From: Polynucleobacter sp. HIN5
GTDB lineage: Bacteria; Pseudomonadota; Gammaproteobacteria; Burkholderiales; Burkholderiaceae
Assembly: GCF_030297555.1 (NCBI RefSeq)
Contig: NZ_AP028136.1
Location: forward strand, 1,178,001-1,242,000
DNA: 64,000 nucleotides
Direction of reading: 5' to 3'
The notes under the pieces are model-generated. The model was not told where the DNA came from. It saw only the letters and a list, made by a program, of their open reading frames with translations, and made no database searches. Shown here one piece after another: positions 30,192 to 39,701 of the stretch; the stretch's first letter is position 1, and each line of letters begins with the position of its first letter. The translations under genes and the position numbers were made by a program.

Positions 30192-30887
30192 ATGCGCCAA
30201 ATCATTCTGGATACTGAAACTACGGGGCTTAATCCAGCCACCGGTGATCGCATCATCGAGATTGGCTGTATTGAGTTAATCAATCGCCGCCAAACCGGCA
30301 AGACCCTTCATCATTACATCAACCCTGAACGCGATATTGCCGAGGGTGCATTTGCAGTACACGGTCTATCGCGAGAGTTTTTATCCGATAAGCCCGTCTT
30401 CGGAGTGATTGTTGATGAGCTCACTGAGTTCATTGCTGGGGCTGAGGTAATTATTCATAATGCGCCCTTTGATTTATCGTTTCTCAACAATGAGTACGCC
30501 TTACTCAAGCGCCCTAATTTCTCAGAGCTTGCCGCAAAAATTACCGATACCCTAGTGGATGCGCGCCGTATGTTTCCAGGTAAACGCAATTCTCTGGATG
30601 CCTTATGTGAACGTTTTGCAGTCAGCAACGAACACCGCACCCTCCATGGCGCCTTACTTGATGCTCAGCTCCTAGCCGAGGTGTACTTAGCTATGACCCG
30701 AGGTCAGGATGACCTCACCATTGATTTAATTGATTACAGTGTCGCAGGGAAAGATGGCATATCAAAGGCCCCGCTACCCAGCGATTTGATCTACTTCAAA
30801 GCGAGTGACCTCGATTGCGCCGAGCATGAAAAAGTTTTAGAGGCTATCGAGAAAGCCAGTAAAAAGACCCTAATTTGGGGTCTCTAG
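30192..30887 (+). CDS. dnaQ: DNA polymerase III epsilon subunit, proofreading exonuclease
   Basis: The 3'-5' proofreading exonuclease of the replicative polymerase. ATG at 30192 gives 231 residues beginning MRQIILDTETTGLNP with Asp7/Glu9. ExoII is IIHNAPFDLSFLN, and ExoIII is HGALLDAQLLAEVY with the catalytic His and Asp. The C-terminal polymerase-binding tail is present. No obvious ribosome site precedes the start. Its last codons form part of a terminator used by the convergent downstream gene. Confidence 0.96.
   Translation: MRQIILDTETTGLNPATGDRIIEIGCIELINRRQTGKTLHHYINPERDIAEGAFAVHGLSREFLSDKPVFGVIVDELTEFIAGAEVIIHNAPFDLSFLNNEYALLKRPNFSELAAKITDTLVDARRMFPGKRNSLDALCERFAVSNEHRTLHGALLDAQLLAEVYLAMTRGQDDLTIDLIDYSVAGKDGISKAPLPSDLIYFKASDLDCAEHEKVLEAIEKASKKTLIWGL
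30861..30883 (-). terminator. Intrinsic terminator for the dmlA/ttuC-like gene
   Basis: Read on the minus strand, AGACCC and GGGTCT form a 6-bp stem with a 7-base loop followed by TTTT. It lies 11 bases past the stop of the dehydrogenase gene and is embedded in the 3' end of dnaQ. On the plus strand no T tract follows, so it serves mainly the minus-strand gene. Confidence 0.65.
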
Positions 30888-30893
30888 TTCACT

Positions 30894-31985
30894 CTAGATC
30901 GCCGCAGCGATCGCCTTACCTAAGTCTTGGGTACTCGCTTTGCCCCCAATGTCTGGTGTGAGGGGAGCATGCGCAGGACCAGCAGATAACACTGACTCAA
31001 TCGCTGCAAACACACGTGCGCCTGCTTCTGGGTAGCCTAAGTGATCCAGCATGAGAGCACCGCTCCAGATTTGACCAATGGGATTGGCAATATTTTTGCC
31101 ATAAATGTCCGGGGCTGAACCATGCACAGGCTCAAAGAGGGATGGGAACTTCCCTTCTGGATTAATACTGGCCGACGGAGCAACGGCAATCGTACCGGTG
31201 CATGCGGGCCCTAAATCAGAGAGGATGTCGCCAAACAAATTAGAGGCAACCACGACATCGAAGCGATCAGGGTTCATTACAAACTGAGCGGTCAAGATAT
31301 CGATGTGGTACTTGTCCGTTCGCACATCGGCATAGTTTTTAGCCATTGCTTCGACACGCTCATCCCAATATGGCATCGTGATCGCAATCCCATTGGATTT
31401 GGTTGCGGAGGTCAAATGTTTTTTGGGGCGACTCTGAGCGAGATCAAAAGCAAACTTCAGAATTCGATCAACGCCATGACGCGAGAATACTGACTCTTGA
31501 ACCACAATCTCGCGATCGGTATCAGCAAACATCTTGCCGCCAACCGCTGAGTACTCCCCTTCGGTGTTCTCGCGCACCACAAAGAAGTCGATATCACCCG
31601 GTTTACGGTTCGCTAGTGGGCATGGTACACCAGGCAATAAACGGACTGGGCGCAGATTGACATACTGATCAAAGCCACGACGGAATTGGATCAAGCTGCC
31701 CCATAAGGATAAATGGTCAGGCAAGATATTAGGCATTCCCACAGCCCCAAAGAAGATGGCGTCGTACTTCATGAGGGTATCAAACCAGTTATCCGGCATC
31801 ATCTTGCCATGCTGTTGGTAGTAATCGCAGCTAGCGAAATCAAAATGATCAAACTGAAACTGAATACCAAACTTTTTGGCAGCCGCTTCTAAAGCACGCA
31901 CGCCCTCCGGCATCACCTCTTTACCGATTCCATCACCTGGAATCACGGCAATTTTAGGATTGGTTATTTTCTTTCTTGTGTTCAT
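30894..31985 (-). CDS. Tartrate/D-malate dehydrogenase-like decarboxylating enzyme
   Basis: A 363-residue member of the isopropylmalate/isocitrate dehydrogenase family, which oxidises and decarboxylates 2R-malate-type substrates with NAD and a divalent metal. It opens IAVIPGDGIGKEVMPEG. The region WGSLIQFRRGFDQYVNLRP differs from LeuB and Icd and fits DmlA/TtuC. The metal-site signature is NLFGDILSDLGPACTG. The leuA gene of this window is far away and no leuC/leuD is beside this gene, which argues against LeuB. Exact substrate is inference. Confidence 0.85.
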   Translation of the reverse strand: MNTRKKITNPKIAVIPGDGIGKEVMPEGVRALEAAAKKFGIQFQFDHFDFASCDYYQQHGKMMPDNWFDTLMKYDAIFFGAVGMPNILPDHLSLWGSLIQFRRGFDQYVNLRPVRLLPGVPCPLANRKPGDIDFFVVRENTEGEYSAVGGKMFADTDREIVVQESVFSRHGVDRILKFAFDLAQSRPKKHLTSATKSNGIAITMPYWDERVEAMAKNYADVRTDKYHIDILTAQFVMNPDRFDVVVASNLFGDILSDLGPACTGTIAVAPSASINPEGKFPSLFEPVHGSAPDIYGKNIANPIGQIWSGALMLDHLGYPEAGARVFAAIESVLSAGPAHAPLTPDIGGKASTQDLGKAIAAAI

Positions 31986-32019
31986 GAATCATGTCTCATT
32001 GATTAAAAAAATGATTTTA

Positions 32020-32685
32020 CTAGCTGATGGCTCGGCGGATTTCGCGCTCTGCCTGGCGCTCTTTTTCCTTGGCTTCCTCATCGATATCGACCGACGGAAT
32101 TGATAATGCGAGCTCTTCCATGCGAAGGTTATCTTTGGGGCAAATGGGTGCACCATAACTGGCCCAGCGCTTTAAGAGCGTCACCTCATAGCCACATTGT
32201 GGGCACTTGGCCTTATTGCGACTGAGATTACTGGCTCGTGGCGGGGGAAACACAATCGCTTGATGAGGATAAGGGCCTAACTTTTGACTAATGGTCATGA
32301 GGCGCACTTGCAAGGCCTCCGATGCATGCGCCATGCGTGCAGGCCCTTCAAGACCAACGGCTTGGCAAATTCCCTTGAAATCCTCACCGTGACCGCTATG
32401 GCAATCATCCACTGCATGGCATAGCTCATGCAAAAGCGTATCGAGAAGCGTAACGGGGTCATCTAACTTCGGAGAAATAAAGATCTCATTAACACCACCG
32501 CCCGAGCGCTCGCGCGGCCAGCATTGGCCTAAGGTGGTTCGTGGGCTGCTCGATGCTGGAAAACCACACGAAACCCGCACTGGCGGAATCGCATAGCCAG
32601 CCTTAGCAAAAATAGGCTCTAGATAACGAACGCCGTCTTGCAACCAGGCTTCACGAGTGCTGTGAGAGGAATTACTTTGACTCAT
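32020..32685 (-). CDS. SprT-like zinc metalloprotease domain protein
   Basis: The 221-residue protein has the SprT/Spartan-type active site HELCH (His86, Glu87, His90) with a third ligand candidate His99 in HSGHGEDF. A zinc ribbon follows (Cys161, Cys164, Cys182, with CPQCGYE). The tail after 200 is highly charged (DIDEEAKEKERQAERE). Spartan proteins cut DNA-protein crosslinks in eukaryotes; for the bacterial relatives the substrate is not established. It lies 34 bases upstream of the dehydrogenase on the same strand. Confidence 0.8.
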   Translation of the reverse strand: MSQSNSSHSTREAWLQDGVRYLEPIFAKAGYAIPPVRVSCGFPASSSPRTTLGQCWPRERSGGGVNEIFISPKLDDPVTLLDTLLHELCHAVDDCHSGHGEDFKGICQAVGLEGPARMAHASEALQVRLMTISQKLGPYPHQAIVFPPPRASNLSRNKAKCPQCGYEVTLLKRWASYGAPICPKDNLRMEELALSIPSVDIDEEAKEKERQAEREIRRAIS

Positions 32686-32774
32686 ACAATAAGTGGGGGA
32701 TGAAAAGGTAAATGGGGTATTCTAAAAGGGTCAATCAACGAAACCACGAGCATAAACGCATTTAAGCCCAAACG

Positions 32775-34094
32775 ATGACATCCTTTAAAAATCTAGCTAA
32801 CCTCAGCGCCACTCAAGCCGCAAAAGCACTCGCCCAACGCGAAATCAAGGCTGAGGATCTCCTCAATGATTGCTTAAATCAAATTGGGATACGTGAGCCT
32901 GAGGTGCATGCGTGGGTAAGTTTTGCCAAGATACATGCCCAAACCCAAGCCCGTGAACTGGATCGTGGACCGATTCAAGGGATATTGCACGGCCTCCCTA
33001 TTGGCGTGAAGGATCTATTTGATACACACGATCTACCCACCAATTACGGCTCGCCCATCTATGGCAATAATCATCCGGTCTGCGATGCAGTTTCGGTATC
33101 GCTGATGCGTGAGGCTGGCGCAATTGTTCTGGGTAAAACAGTCACCACCGAGTTTGCCAGCTTCAAACCAGGCCCCACCCGCAATCCACGTAATCTTGAT
33201 CACACTCCCGGTGGATCTTCGAGCGGCTCTGCTGCAGCGGTTGCGGATTGTATGGTCCCTCTTGCGACAGGGAGCCAAACGGCCGCCTCGATTATTCGGC
33301 CAGCGAGTTACTGTGGTGTAGTTGGCTATAAACCCAGCTACGGCAAGATTAGTATTGGTGGGGTCAAGAGCCTATCGGTATCCCTCGATACGCTTGGTGT
33401 TTTTGGCCGCATCGTATCGGATGTGGCTTTAGGCGTTGCTGCGATGTCGGCTGATCATGATCTGATGAACATTGCTCCCTTAGAGTCCAAGATCCGCGTT
33501 GGGATTTGCAAGACCGATGATTTTGCTCATGCTCAGGCTGAAACTGCTGCCGCCCTCTCACTCGCTGGTTTTGCAGCGAAGGGGTTTGCCAAAGGCGGTG
33601 TTGGAGAAATTACCCTACCGATGGATTGCACCAAGCTGAGTGAGACCCAAACCACGATCATGCTTTTTGAGATGGCCAAAAGTTTTACCTTTGAAAAGCT
33701 CAATCATTTTGATCAAATTAGCCCAACCCTCAAAGCGATTATTGAGCGCGGCGATGCGATTGCGTATGACCAATACCATGACGCACTCCTCAAGGCTAAA
33801 TTAGCCCGAGCTGCCATCAAGCAACTCTTTGAGGATCAGGTTGATATTTTGATTGCACCAAGCGCACCCGGTGAGGCCCCAAAGACCTTGGAGCAAACCG
33901 GCGATCCCATTTTTAGTCGCGGCTGGACCCTACTTGGTTTGCCGTGCATAAATCTGACAGTTACTGCCGGACCTAATGGTCTACCAGTTGGAGTCACGCT
34001 GGTTGCGGGACCCGGGCAAGATCGCCTATTGCTCAGCGCTGCAAGCGCTCTCGCCCAACAACTCTCGGATCCATTTGCAATTAATCAATCTTGA
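32775..34094 (+). CDS. Amidase signature family hydrolase
   Basis: A 439-residue amide hydrolase with the Ser-cisSer-Lys triad: Lys79 (GVKDLFDT), cis-Ser in PGGSSSGSAAAV (about 148) and the nucleophile Ser172 in QTAASIIRPASYCG. The two residues before the nucleophile are usually Gly-Gly or Ala-Gly and are Ala-Ala here. The family covers GatA, allophanate hydrolase, mandelamide and indoleacetamide hydrolases; the substrate cannot be assigned. It is not GatA, as no gatB/gatC is near. It ends 14 bases inside the convergent Bug gene. Confidence 0.85.
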   Translation: MTSFKNLANLSATQAAKALAQREIKAEDLLNDCLNQIGIREPEVHAWVSFAKIHAQTQARELDRGPIQGILHGLPIGVKDLFDTHDLPTNYGSPIYGNNHPVCDAVSVSLMREAGAIVLGKTVTTEFASFKPGPTRNPRNLDHTPGGSSSGSAAAVADCMVPLATGSQTAASIIRPASYCGVVGYKPSYGKISIGGVKSLSVSLDTLGVFGRIVSDVALGVAAMSADHDLMNIAPLESKIRVGICKTDDFAHAQAETAAALSLAGFAAKGFAKGGVGEITLPMDCTKLSETQTTIMLFEMAKSFTFEKLNHFDQISPTLKAIIERGDAIAYDQYHDALLKAKLARAAIKQLFEDQVDILIAPSAPGEAPKTLEQTGDPIFSRGWTLLGLPCINLTVTAGPNGLPVGVTLVAGPGQDRLLLSAASALAQQLSDPFAINQS

Positions 34095-35070
34095 TGTTTG
34101 CTGCTTTAATCGCTTTTTGCGTTAACGCAATTTCTCTTTTTAGCAAGGCATCGGTTGCCTGTGGATTTAAATAACGTAGCTCAATTCCTGCGGCATCTGC
34201 CCGTTGTTTAGCTTCTGGCAGTTCTAAGGCTTTTTTTACATCCTGCGTTAATTTGCTCACAATCGGCGTTGGGGTTCCTGCGGGAGCATATAGCGCAACC
34301 CATGACTCCAGCTCAAATCCTGGCAATCCTGCCTCAGCAACCGTTGGCACATTGGGCATCATTGGGTGCCGGGCTTTACCAGTAACTGCTAGCGCCTTTA
34401 ACCTACCGCCTTGAATGTGGCCCATGACCGAGGGCGGGGTCGTGATAAAGACTTGCACTTGTCCAGCCAATACATCCTGAATCGCTTGCCCAGACCCTTT
34501 ATAGGGAATGTGAGTTAATTTGATATCCGTTGCTTGCTCAAAAATCTCAGTTCCAATGTGCGAGACCGAGCCATTTCCTTGAGAGGCGTAGTTCAACTTC
34601 CCTGGGTTTGCTTTGGCATACGCAATAAATTCTTTTAGGTTGTTCACAGGAACCGAGGGATGAATCGCAATGACGTTCATAGCGACCGTTAATAAAGCAA
34701 TTGGCGTAAAGTCTTTAAAGGGATCCCAATTTAACTTATCCATGAGAAGAGGATTGGCTGCGTGGTACCCGGAGTAAGAGGCTAGCAAGGTGTAGCCGTC
34801 CGGTTTGCTGCGGGCAACGTATTGATAGGCAATATTGCCACTCGCTCCCTGGCGATTATCAATCACAATCGATTGGCCAATCACACGTGCTAATGGCTCA
34901 CTCAATAAACGTGCTGATGCATCAACCAAACCACCCGGAGGAACTGGGACGACGATCGTGATCGCTCGATCCGGAAAATTTTGAGCAATCGCTTTATAGG
35001 GTGCAACAAAACCCAGAACAATACCTAATATGGTAACGACGAGCGTCTTAAGTACTCTTTTTGTGGTCAT
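34081..35070 (-). CDS. Bug/TctC family periplasmic solute-binding protein
   Basis: A 329-residue receptor of the tripartite tricarboxylate transporter class. It has an N-terminal signal anchor (about residues 8-28, ending AIAQ) followed by FPDRAITIVVPVPPGG, the family opening, and the ligand motif DNRQGASGNIAYQYVA. A strong GAGGAG site precedes the ATG. No TctA/TctB membrane subunits are adjacent, so it is an orphan receptor, as is common in Burkholderiales. The ligand, probably a carboxylate, is unknown. Confidence 0.92.
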   Translation of the reverse strand: MTTKRVLKTLVVTILGIVLGFVAPYKAIAQNFPDRAITIVVPVPPGGLVDASARLLSEPLARVIGQSIVIDNRQGASGNIAYQYVARSKPDGYTLLASYSGYHAANPLLMDKLNWDPFKDFTPIALLTVAMNVIAIHPSVPVNNLKEFIAYAKANPGKLNYASQGNGSVSHIGTEIFEQATDIKLTHIPYKGSGQAIQDVLAGQVQVFITTPPSVMGHIQGGRLKALAVTGKARHPMMPNVPTVAEAGLPGFELESWVALYAPAGTPTPIVSKLTQDVKKALELPEAKQRADAAGIELRYLNPQATDALLKREIALTQKAIKAANIKID

Positions 35071-35105
35071 CGCAGTCTCCTCTTGTAGTTATGATGAATT
35101 TCATT

Positions 35106-36227
35106 CTAACGCTGCCCCATCTTTGCTTCCACGAAGACGCTTTGCGCTTCCCTCGGTAAGCAGCGCCAGTATTGTGGACTGGCACTCACTTGCCCTCCTA
35201 AGGCGGCTGCTGCCTCCCACGCCCAACGGGGCTTGTATAAGAATGCGCGAGCCAGTGCAATTAAATCAGCCTCTTGGTTTTCGAGGATGGTCTCAGCTTG
35301 CTTTGGATCGGTAATGAGACCAACGGTCATGGTTGGCATCCCAGTTGCTGCTTTAATCGCTTTCGCAAATGGCACTTGATAGTTTGGGCCTAACTTAATT
35401 TGCTGCTTCGGAGAAATTCCTCCCGAAGAGACATGGATGTAATCGCAGCCCAATGCGCTCAGTTGTTTTGTGAGCTCGATGGATTCATCAAGCGACCAGC
35501 CACCCTCGATCCAATCACTGGCCGAGAGACGCGCGCCCAACACACCCTGCCACTGAGCGCGGACTGCTGCAAATAATTCCAAGACAAAACGCATCCGGTT
35601 CTCAAGTGATCCACCGTATTGGTCTTGGCGCTGATTGGCAATCGGCGATAGAAATTGATGAAGTAGATATCCGTGAGCAGCATGAAGTTCGATTCCATCG
35701 ATACCAATTTCTTCTGCGCGCTTGGCGGCAATCGCAAACTCATGAATGATCTGCTCAATCTCCTCCACCTTCAAGGCATGCGGTGGTCGCTCACCCTCCA
35801 ATTGCGGAATATCGGAAGGCCCTTGGGTTTCCCAGCCACCTTGAGTGATTGGTAATAGCTGACCGCCCTGCCATGGGGCTGCACTCGATGCTTTGCGGCC
35901 AGCATGGGCCAGTTGGATGAACACTGGGGTCTTGGGTGCCAATTGTTTGGCGCGCTCTAAGGTGCTGTGTAGCGCGCTTTGAGTTGCTTGATCCCATAGC
36001 CCCAAGCAATAGGGAGTGATTCTGCCCTCAGGGCTCACTGCAGTAGCCTCGATGATAAAAAGTCCGGCGCCACTATTAAGTAAATTACCCCAATGCATCA
36101 GATGCCAATCGGTCGCCTGACCCTCCTGCGCAGAGTATTGACACATCGGCGCTACCACCACCCGATTAGCTAATGTAAGAGATCCTTTGGGGGCTGAAAG
36201 TGAATAAGGAGAAAAGAGGAGGCTCAT
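35106..36227 (-). CDS. NADH:flavin oxidoreductase, Old Yellow Enzyme family
   Basis: A 373-residue FMN-dependent TIM barrel of the YqjM/OYE class that reduces activated alkenes. The N-terminus has [12 protein letters not shown] with the Cys that tunes FMN potential in YqjM relatives. The substrate-site pair HAAHGYL is present, as are [10 protein letters not shown] and [10 protein letters not shown]. It lies 35 bases upstream of the Bug gene on the same strand and diverges from mmsA. Physiological substrate unknown. Confidence 0.9.
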   Translation of the reverse strand: MSLLFSPYSLSAPKGSLTLANRVVVAPMCQYSAQEGQATDWHLMHWGNLLNSGAGLFIIEATAVSPEGRITPYCLGLWDQATQSALHSTLERAKQLAPKTPVFIQLAHAGRKASSAAPWQGGQLLPITQGGWETQGPSDIPQLEGERPPHALKVEEIEQIIHEFAIAAKRAEEIGIDGIELHAAHGYLLHQFLSPIANQRQDQYGGSLENRMRFVLELFAAVRAQWQGVLGARLSASDWIEGGWSLDESIELTKQLSALGCDYIHVSSGGISPKQQIKLGPNYQVPFAKAIKAATGMPTMTVGLITDPKQAETILENQEADLIALARAFLYKPRWAWEAAAALGGQVSASPQYWRCLPREAQSVFVEAKMGQR

Positions 36228-36311
36228 GGGCGGTGTGTTGGATTAGGGTGTGGAAGTGACCCGCTTACGGGTTTATCTGAAACGATTAAAATGATACCAA
36301 TAGCTTTGATA

Positions 36312-36342
36312 ACCAATGCGTTGGTAAGCCATTCGATTACCA
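36312..36342. promoter_or_regulatory. Dyad-rich region upstream of mmsA, possible operator
   Basis: The 144-base gap between the divergent OYE gene and mmsA holds two overlapping inverted repeats: ACCAA-N4-TTGGT (36312-36325) and TGGTAA-N9-TTACCA (36322-36342). They share the central TTGGTAA. This would suit a dimeric regulator in front of mmsA. No regulator gene is adjacent and no firm -10/-35 pair is seen. Confidence 0.3.
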
Positions 36343-36371
36343 CCCACCCACTTTCAAGAGACACCCATACC

Positions 36372-37892
36372 ATGAATGCTCCCCAAGCCTTTGAAATTAA
36401 AGAAGATATTGCTCATTACATTGGTGGCCAAATGGTCTTGCCCCAAGGTAGCCGCTTTGCCGATGTCTATAACCCTGCCAAGGGGAGCATCTCGCGCCGC
36501 GTGGCATTGGCCAGCAAAGCCGATGTCAATCAAGCGGTGGCTTCTGCACAAGCCGCCTTCCCAGCCTGGGCAAACACCTCCCCACTGCGGCGCGCGCGCA
36601 TCTTGTTTAAATACTTAGAGCTCTTAAATCGTCATCGCGATGAACTGGCTGCCATCATTACCGCTGAGCACGGCAAAGTGTTCACCGATGCCCAAGGGGA
36701 AGTCACCCGTGGAATTGAGATTCTGGAATTTGCTACTGCCATTCCTGAACTCCTCAAGGGCGATTACACCGAACAGGTCTCAACCGATATTGATAACTGG
36801 GTGATGCGCCAACCCTTAGGTGTGGTCGCAGGCATTACGCCCTTTAATTTTCCGGTGATGGTACCAATGTGGATGTTCCCCGTTGCGATTGCCTGCGGCA
36901 ACACCTTCATCCTCAAGCCGAGTCCAACTGACCCATCGGCTTCTTTACTCTTAGCACGCCTCCTAAAAGAAGCGGGTCTCCCCGATGGCGTATTTAATGT
37001 GGTGCAAGGCGATAAAGAGGCAGTTGATGCTCTCTTAGAAAATCCCGATGTCCGTGCAGTGAGTTTTGTAGGCTCCACACCAATCGCTAATTACATTTAC
37101 GAGCGTGGTGCCCACTTTGGTAAACGCGTTCAGGCCCTCGGTGGCGCCAAGAACCACATGGTAGTGATGCCCGATGCCGATATTGATAAAGCGGTGGATG
37201 CCTTAGTTGGCGCGGCATACGGATCCGCGGGTGAGCGTTGCATGGCCATCTCGGTTGCCGTACTCGTTGGCGATGCGGCTGAGAAAGTCATGCCTAAACT
37301 CATTGAGCGCACCAAGACCCTCAAAGTAAAAAATGGCCTAGAGCTCGATGCTGAAATGGGTCCGATTGTGACCAAGGCTGCGCTCGAGCGCATTTCTGGC
37401 TATATCGATAAGGGCGTCAGTGGTGGCGCCAAGCTATTGGTTGATGGTCGTGGGCTCAAAGTGCCTGGCTATGAGAATGGATTCTGGCTCGGGGGCACAC
37501 TCTTTGATCAGGTCACCCCAGAGATGACCATCTACAAAGAAGAAATCTTTGGGCCAGTCTTGTCGTGTGTACGGGTTGCCAACTTTAGTGAAGCGCTTGA
37601 GCTGGTTAATGCCCATGAATATGGCAACGGCGTAGCCTGCTTTACCAGCGATGGCAATATCGCCCGTGAATTTGCACGGCGCGTTCTGGTTGGCATGGTG
37701 GGGATTAATGTGCCCATTCCAGTACCAATGGCTTGGCATGGTTTTGGTGGCTGGAAGCGTTCTCTATTCGGCGACACCCATGCGTATGGCAAAGAAGGTG
37801 TGCGTTTTTACACCAAGCAAAAGAGTGTGATGCAACGCTGGCCAGAGAGTATCTCCAAGGGGGCAGAGTTTGTGATGCCCACCTCCAAATAA
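36372..37892 (+). CDS. mmsA: CoA-acylating methylmalonate-semialdehyde dehydrogenase
   Basis: Converts methylmalonate semialdehyde, and malonate semialdehyde, to propionyl-CoA or acetyl-CoA in valine and beta-alanine breakdown. The ATG at 36372 gives 506 residues beginning [19 protein letters not shown]. The catalytic Cys290 is in GSAGERCMA, a pattern typical of MmsA, and [17 protein letters not shown] is also diagnostic. The longer frame from 36291 adds an implausible N-terminus. No mmsB follows. Propionyl-CoA links it functionally to prpE. Confidence 0.92.
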   Translation: MNAPQAFEIKEDIAHYIGGQMVLPQGSRFADVYNPAKGSISRRVALASKADVNQAVASAQAAFPAWANTSPLRRARILFKYLELLNRHRDELAAIITAEHGKVFTDAQGEVTRGIEILEFATAIPELLKGDYTEQVSTDIDNWVMRQPLGVVAGITPFNFPVMVPMWMFPVAIACGNTFILKPSPTDPSASLLLARLLKEAGLPDGVFNVVQGDKEAVDALLENPDVRAVSFVGSTPIANYIYERGAHFGKRVQALGGAKNHMVVMPDADIDKAVDALVGAAYGSAGERCMAISVAVLVGDAAEKVMPKLIERTKTLKVKNGLELDAEMGPIVTKAALERISGYIDKGVSGGAKLLVDGRGLKVPGYENGFWLGGTLFDQVTPEMTIYKEEIFGPVLSCVRVANFSEALELVNAHEYGNGVACFTSDGNIAREFARRVLVGMVGINVPIPVPMAWHGFGGWKRSLFGDTHAYGKEGVRFYTKQKSVMQRWPESISKGAEFVMPTSK

Positions 37893-37902
37893 AACGAGTC
37901 GT

Positions 37903-38532
37903 TTACTTCTTGCGTGAGATGAACATCACTGGAACTTTCAGGTTCCAGTAGATCGCAGCCGAGCGAAACGCAAAGATCAGTACGATGCAGGCAATCGATC
38001 CGACCATCGCATGCTCAGGAAAGTAGTTCAAGAGCAAGACATAAAGCATGCAACCGAGTGATACGGGGATCGCATAGAGCTCATAGGACATCAATAAGGT
38101 TTTGCGTCCTGCTAATACATCGCGAATGAGTCCCCCACCAATGGCGGTGACCACGCCTAGAATGATCGCTGCTGCCGATCCAACAAAGTCATAATGCCAA
38201 GCCTTATCGGCGCCTTGGATACCAAACAGAGCCGCTCCTAAGCCGTCGATGTAAAGAATGGCCTTGTACAGTTGAGGCTGAGATAAAGTGGATTCTGCGT
38301 AGAAGGTAATGATGCTGGCAATCGCTGCCACCAGAATATAGATGGGGGCATCTGCCCAAAACACGGGCACTCCCAGAATCACATCCCGAATCGTGCCGCC
38401 ACCAATCGCAGTGATGATGCCAAGCACCAAAACGCCAAAGAGATCCACGCCTCGATCAGAGATTGCTAAAACGCCGGTAACCGCAAAGGCTGCGGAAGCA
38501 ATAATGCCTACCCAAAAACCTAGCTCTTCCAT
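37903..38532 (-). CDS. TRIC-type (UPF0126) membrane channel protein
   Basis: A 209-residue membrane protein with about seven spans made of two homologous three-helix halves. Each half carries the same signature, GIITAIGGGTIRDVILG near residue 35 and GVVTAIGGGLIRDVLAG near 125. This duplicated GGG-x-x-RD motif defines prokaryotic trimeric intracellular cation channel homologues (YicG family). Bacterial members conduct small cations in vitro; the role in the cell is unclear. It is convergent with mmsA, 10 bases apart. Confidence 0.88.
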   Translation of the reverse strand: MEELGFWVGIIASAAFAVTGVLAISDRGVDLFGVLVLGIITAIGGGTIRDVILGVPVFWADAPIYILVAAIASIITFYAESTLSQPQLYKAILYIDGLGAALFGIQGADKAWHYDFVGSAAAIILGVVTAIGGGLIRDVLAGRKTLLMSYELYAIPVSLGCMLYVLLLNYFPEHAMVGSIACIVLIFAFRSAAIYWNLKVPVMFISRKK

Positions 38533-38566
38533 GGAGCCCTTTTAATCGATTGTGAAGAAGGAGTAA

Positions 38567-39037
38567 TTATTGCAAAGTATTTTTGAGGACCGGCATTTCA
38601 GGGAGTGCAAGGACATCAATTCCCTCTTCGCGTAATGCCATCACCTCATCGGCACTGGTCTGCCCCCGGATGCTGCGCTCGGGCGACTCTTTGTAATGAA
38701 TCTTCCTGGCCTCCTCGGCAAAGGCTGCACCAACATCCTCCGATTTACCAACCAACTCCCGCATCGCTTTCATGAAGGTTGCTTGGATCTGACGCTCAAG
38801 CTGTCCATGATCCGCATTGGATAAAGCAATGCTTTGACTTGGTTCAACGGCCGACGGTTCTTCAGAACTTACCCTACCGCCAATACGAGGGGCCGATGGT
38901 AAGCGACTAACATGTGCACTATCACAGACCGGGCAGCACAATTTGCCACTGACTTGTTGCGATAAAAAGTCATGCTCGGAGGCAAACCACCCCTCAAAAT
39001 GATGCTCGAGATCGCAGGCTAAGTTATAGACTTTCAT
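38567..39037 (-). CDS. DUF1178 family protein
   Basis: A 156-residue cytoplasmic protein. The N-terminus MKVYNLACDLEHHFEGWF with a Cys-rich segment (Cys8 and LCCPVCDS near residue 35) looks like a zinc-binding domain. The rest is charged and probably helical. I recognise it as DUF1178; no activity is known to me. It lies at the end of the nuo-NUDIX run, 75 bases after the NUDIX gene. No strong terminator is seen between them. Confidence 0.8.
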   Translation of the reverse strand: MKVYNLACDLEHHFEGWFASEHDFLSQQVSGKLCCPVCDSAHVSRLPSAPRIGGRVSSEEPSAVEPSQSIALSNADHGQLERQIQATFMKAMRELVGKSEDVGAAFAEEARKIHYKESPERSIRGQTSADEVMALREEGIDVLALPEMPVLKNTLQ

Positions 39038-39112
39038 GAAGAACAGATGGGGATGAAGGTTGGATATTCAATAGCAACATGACATATTTGTCGATATTGC
39101 CATTTTAAGCCC

Positions 39113-39691
39113 TTAACGCAGTCGCCGTTGGCGATCGAGCCAGTACAGCGAGATGATGGTCTTCACATCCGTAATCGTGCCGTTCTCTACCCACTCGATC
39201 AACTCCTCAAGGGGCGCAGCAAAAACATCTAAAAACTCTTCGGCATCAAGACGCGCTGGGCCGGCGGTTAAACCCTCTGCCAGGTAAATATCGATGAACT
39301 CGGTGGAATATGAAATCACTGGATGAATCCGCCGAATCTTGCTCCATCGTTTTGCGACGTAGCCAGTTTCCTCTTGCAACTCCCGTTGTGCACAGAGTAA
39401 GGGGTCCTCCCCTAAGTTAAGCTTACCCGCCGGAATCTCAATCACGGCTTGCTCAATGGGATAGCGGTATTGACGCTCTACCACGACTCGTCCGTCCTTC
39501 AAGATTGGCAAAATAGCAACCGCGCCCGGATGCTCGAGATACTCCCGCAGGGCTTGCTGCCCGTCTGGTAGCAACACCGTATCGCGCTTCATCTTTAAAA
39601 AGATGCCAGTGTAAACATCCTCACCCGATACGCGCTTCTCGACTAAATGATCATCGGTATCCGCGAGATCTTGAAACGATTTCTCGCTCAT
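39113..39691 (-). CDS. NUDIX hydrolase, ADP-ribose pyrophosphatase-like
   Basis: The 192-residue protein has an intact Nudix box (GKLNLGEDPLLCAQRELQEETGY) shown here by its key residues: Gly, Glu six on, and the RE-x-x-EE-x-G core near residues 95-117. The preceding EIPAG and VVVERQYRYPIEQAV strand pattern fits the ADP-ribose pyrophosphatase (NudF) branch, which cleaves ADP-ribose to AMP and ribose-5-phosphate. It lies 10 bases after nuoN, so it is probably cotranscribed with complex I. A link to NAD turnover is inference. Confidence 0.88.
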   Translation of the reverse strand: MSEKSFQDLADTDDHLVEKRVSGEDVYTGIFLKMKRDTVLLPDGQQALREYLEHPGAVAILPILKDGRVVVERQYRYPIEQAVIEIPAGKLNLGEDPLLCAQRELQEETGYVAKRWSKIRRIHPVISYSTEFIDIYLAEGLTAGPARLDAEEFLDVFAAPLEELIEWVENGTITDVKTIISLYWLDRQRRLR

Positions 39692-39701
39692 ACCAACACC
39701 A

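Noticed and set aside
30894-31985. Assignment of the dehydrogenase as LeuB
   Set aside because: Sequence around WGSLIQFRRGFDQYVNLRP and the lack of leuC/leuD neighbours fit the tartrate/D-malate dehydrogenase branch better.
37892-37904. AAACGA-G-TCGTTT palindrome between mmsA and the TRIC gene as a bidirectional terminator
   Set aside because: Stem is short and AT-rich and neither side has a proper T tract.
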